Source of the DNA: Impatiens glandulifera
Taxonomy: Eukaryota; Streptophyta; Magnoliopsida; Ericales; Balsaminaceae
Length of the DNA stretch: 64,000 bases
Assembly (NCBI RefSeq): GCF_907164915.1
Contig: NC_061868.1
Span: forward strand, 31,214,439 to 31,278,438
Reading direction: 5' to 3'
This document shows positions 63,900 through 64,000 of this stretch, one piece after another. The notes beneath the pieces were generated by a model that saw only the letters and a program-made list of their open reading frames with translations, was not told the DNA's origin and made no database searches. The number at the start of each line of letters is the position of its first letter. The stretch's first letter is position 1. A program made the translations under genes and the position numbers.

Positions 63900-64000
63900 T
63901 GTAGCCACACTTTTATTTAAGGATGACAATTTAAAACCGCCCCGCGAAAATCGAACTGAATTGCCCGTTTGGGACGGTTTTTTCCCGAAACCGAACGGGG
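63900..64000. other. Window end: start of an unassigned GC-richer repeat
   Basis: aaccgccccgcg and gaaaccgaacgggg give a locally GC-rich, purine/pyrimidine-patterned end, like the CCCG-rich short repeats of many plant genomes. Truncated by the window, so no call. Confidence 0.3.

Overview
The window is plant nuclear DNA, most likely from an AT-rich eudicot genome. It has intron-containing genes with GT..AG junctions, plant Ty1/copia and Ty3/gypsy retrotransposons with tRNA-type primer sites, Mutator-like elements (MULEs), a hAT element and MITEs. I cannot name the species. There are no rRNA genes, tRNA genes, CRISPR arrays or bacterial operons that I can support.

Only two genes look intact. 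They are paralogous calcium-dependent protein kinases of the CPK1/CPK2 type, both on the + strand: CDPK-1 at 14229-17416 (574 aa) and CDPK-2 at 43883-46088 (579 aa). Each has seven coding exons with the same junctions, a myristoylation/palmitoylation N-terminus, a complete kinase domain and four EF-hands. Their promoters are also related, so this looks like an old local duplication whose spacer has filled with transposons.

Layout: 1-3281 is the 3' part of a broken copia element. 3282-8830 holds two + strand copies of a TATA-bearing long repeat that looks like LTR plus leader of a Tat/Ogre-type gypsy element. Two more copies lie on the - strand at 10481-12600 and 21031-23650. 8858-9344 is an old copia-type LTR. 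24411-38520 is a MULE (MULE-2) whose left terminal inverted repeat was hit by a second, 10.4-kb MULE (MULE-1, 24598-35030, 9-bp target duplication with one mismatch). MULE-1 carries a DUF1985 pseudogene and a split transposase gene. That transposase gene is interrupted by a 3.6-kb LTR retrotransposon (28447-32037). 38985-40491 is a third, deleted MULE. A foldback MITE lies in the CDPK-2 promoter region. 48751-53157 is a recently inserted copia-like element (484-bp LTRs with 3 mismatches, perfect 5-bp TSD) whose coding region is already ruined. 56807 to about 63700 is a decayed - strand gypsy element, interrupted by a CACTA-like element that itself contains a hAT deletion derivative with a perfect 8-bp TSD.

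The most unusual object is the retrotransposon at 28447-32037. Between its primer-binding site and 3' LTR it has a gag fragment followed by a nearly full-length SGS3-like sequence (zf-XS, XS and coiled-coil regions). SGS3 is the RDR6 partner in the plant RNA-silencing pathway. The captured gene runs in one frame through the element's polypurine tract into its 3' LTR, and the same SGS3 C-terminal codons are present in the 5' LTR. The copy now has three in-frame stops and a lost zinc cysteine, so it is unlikely to make functional SGS3, but transcripts or siRNAs from it could target the host gene. All assignments come from reading motifs by eye; no database search was possible.
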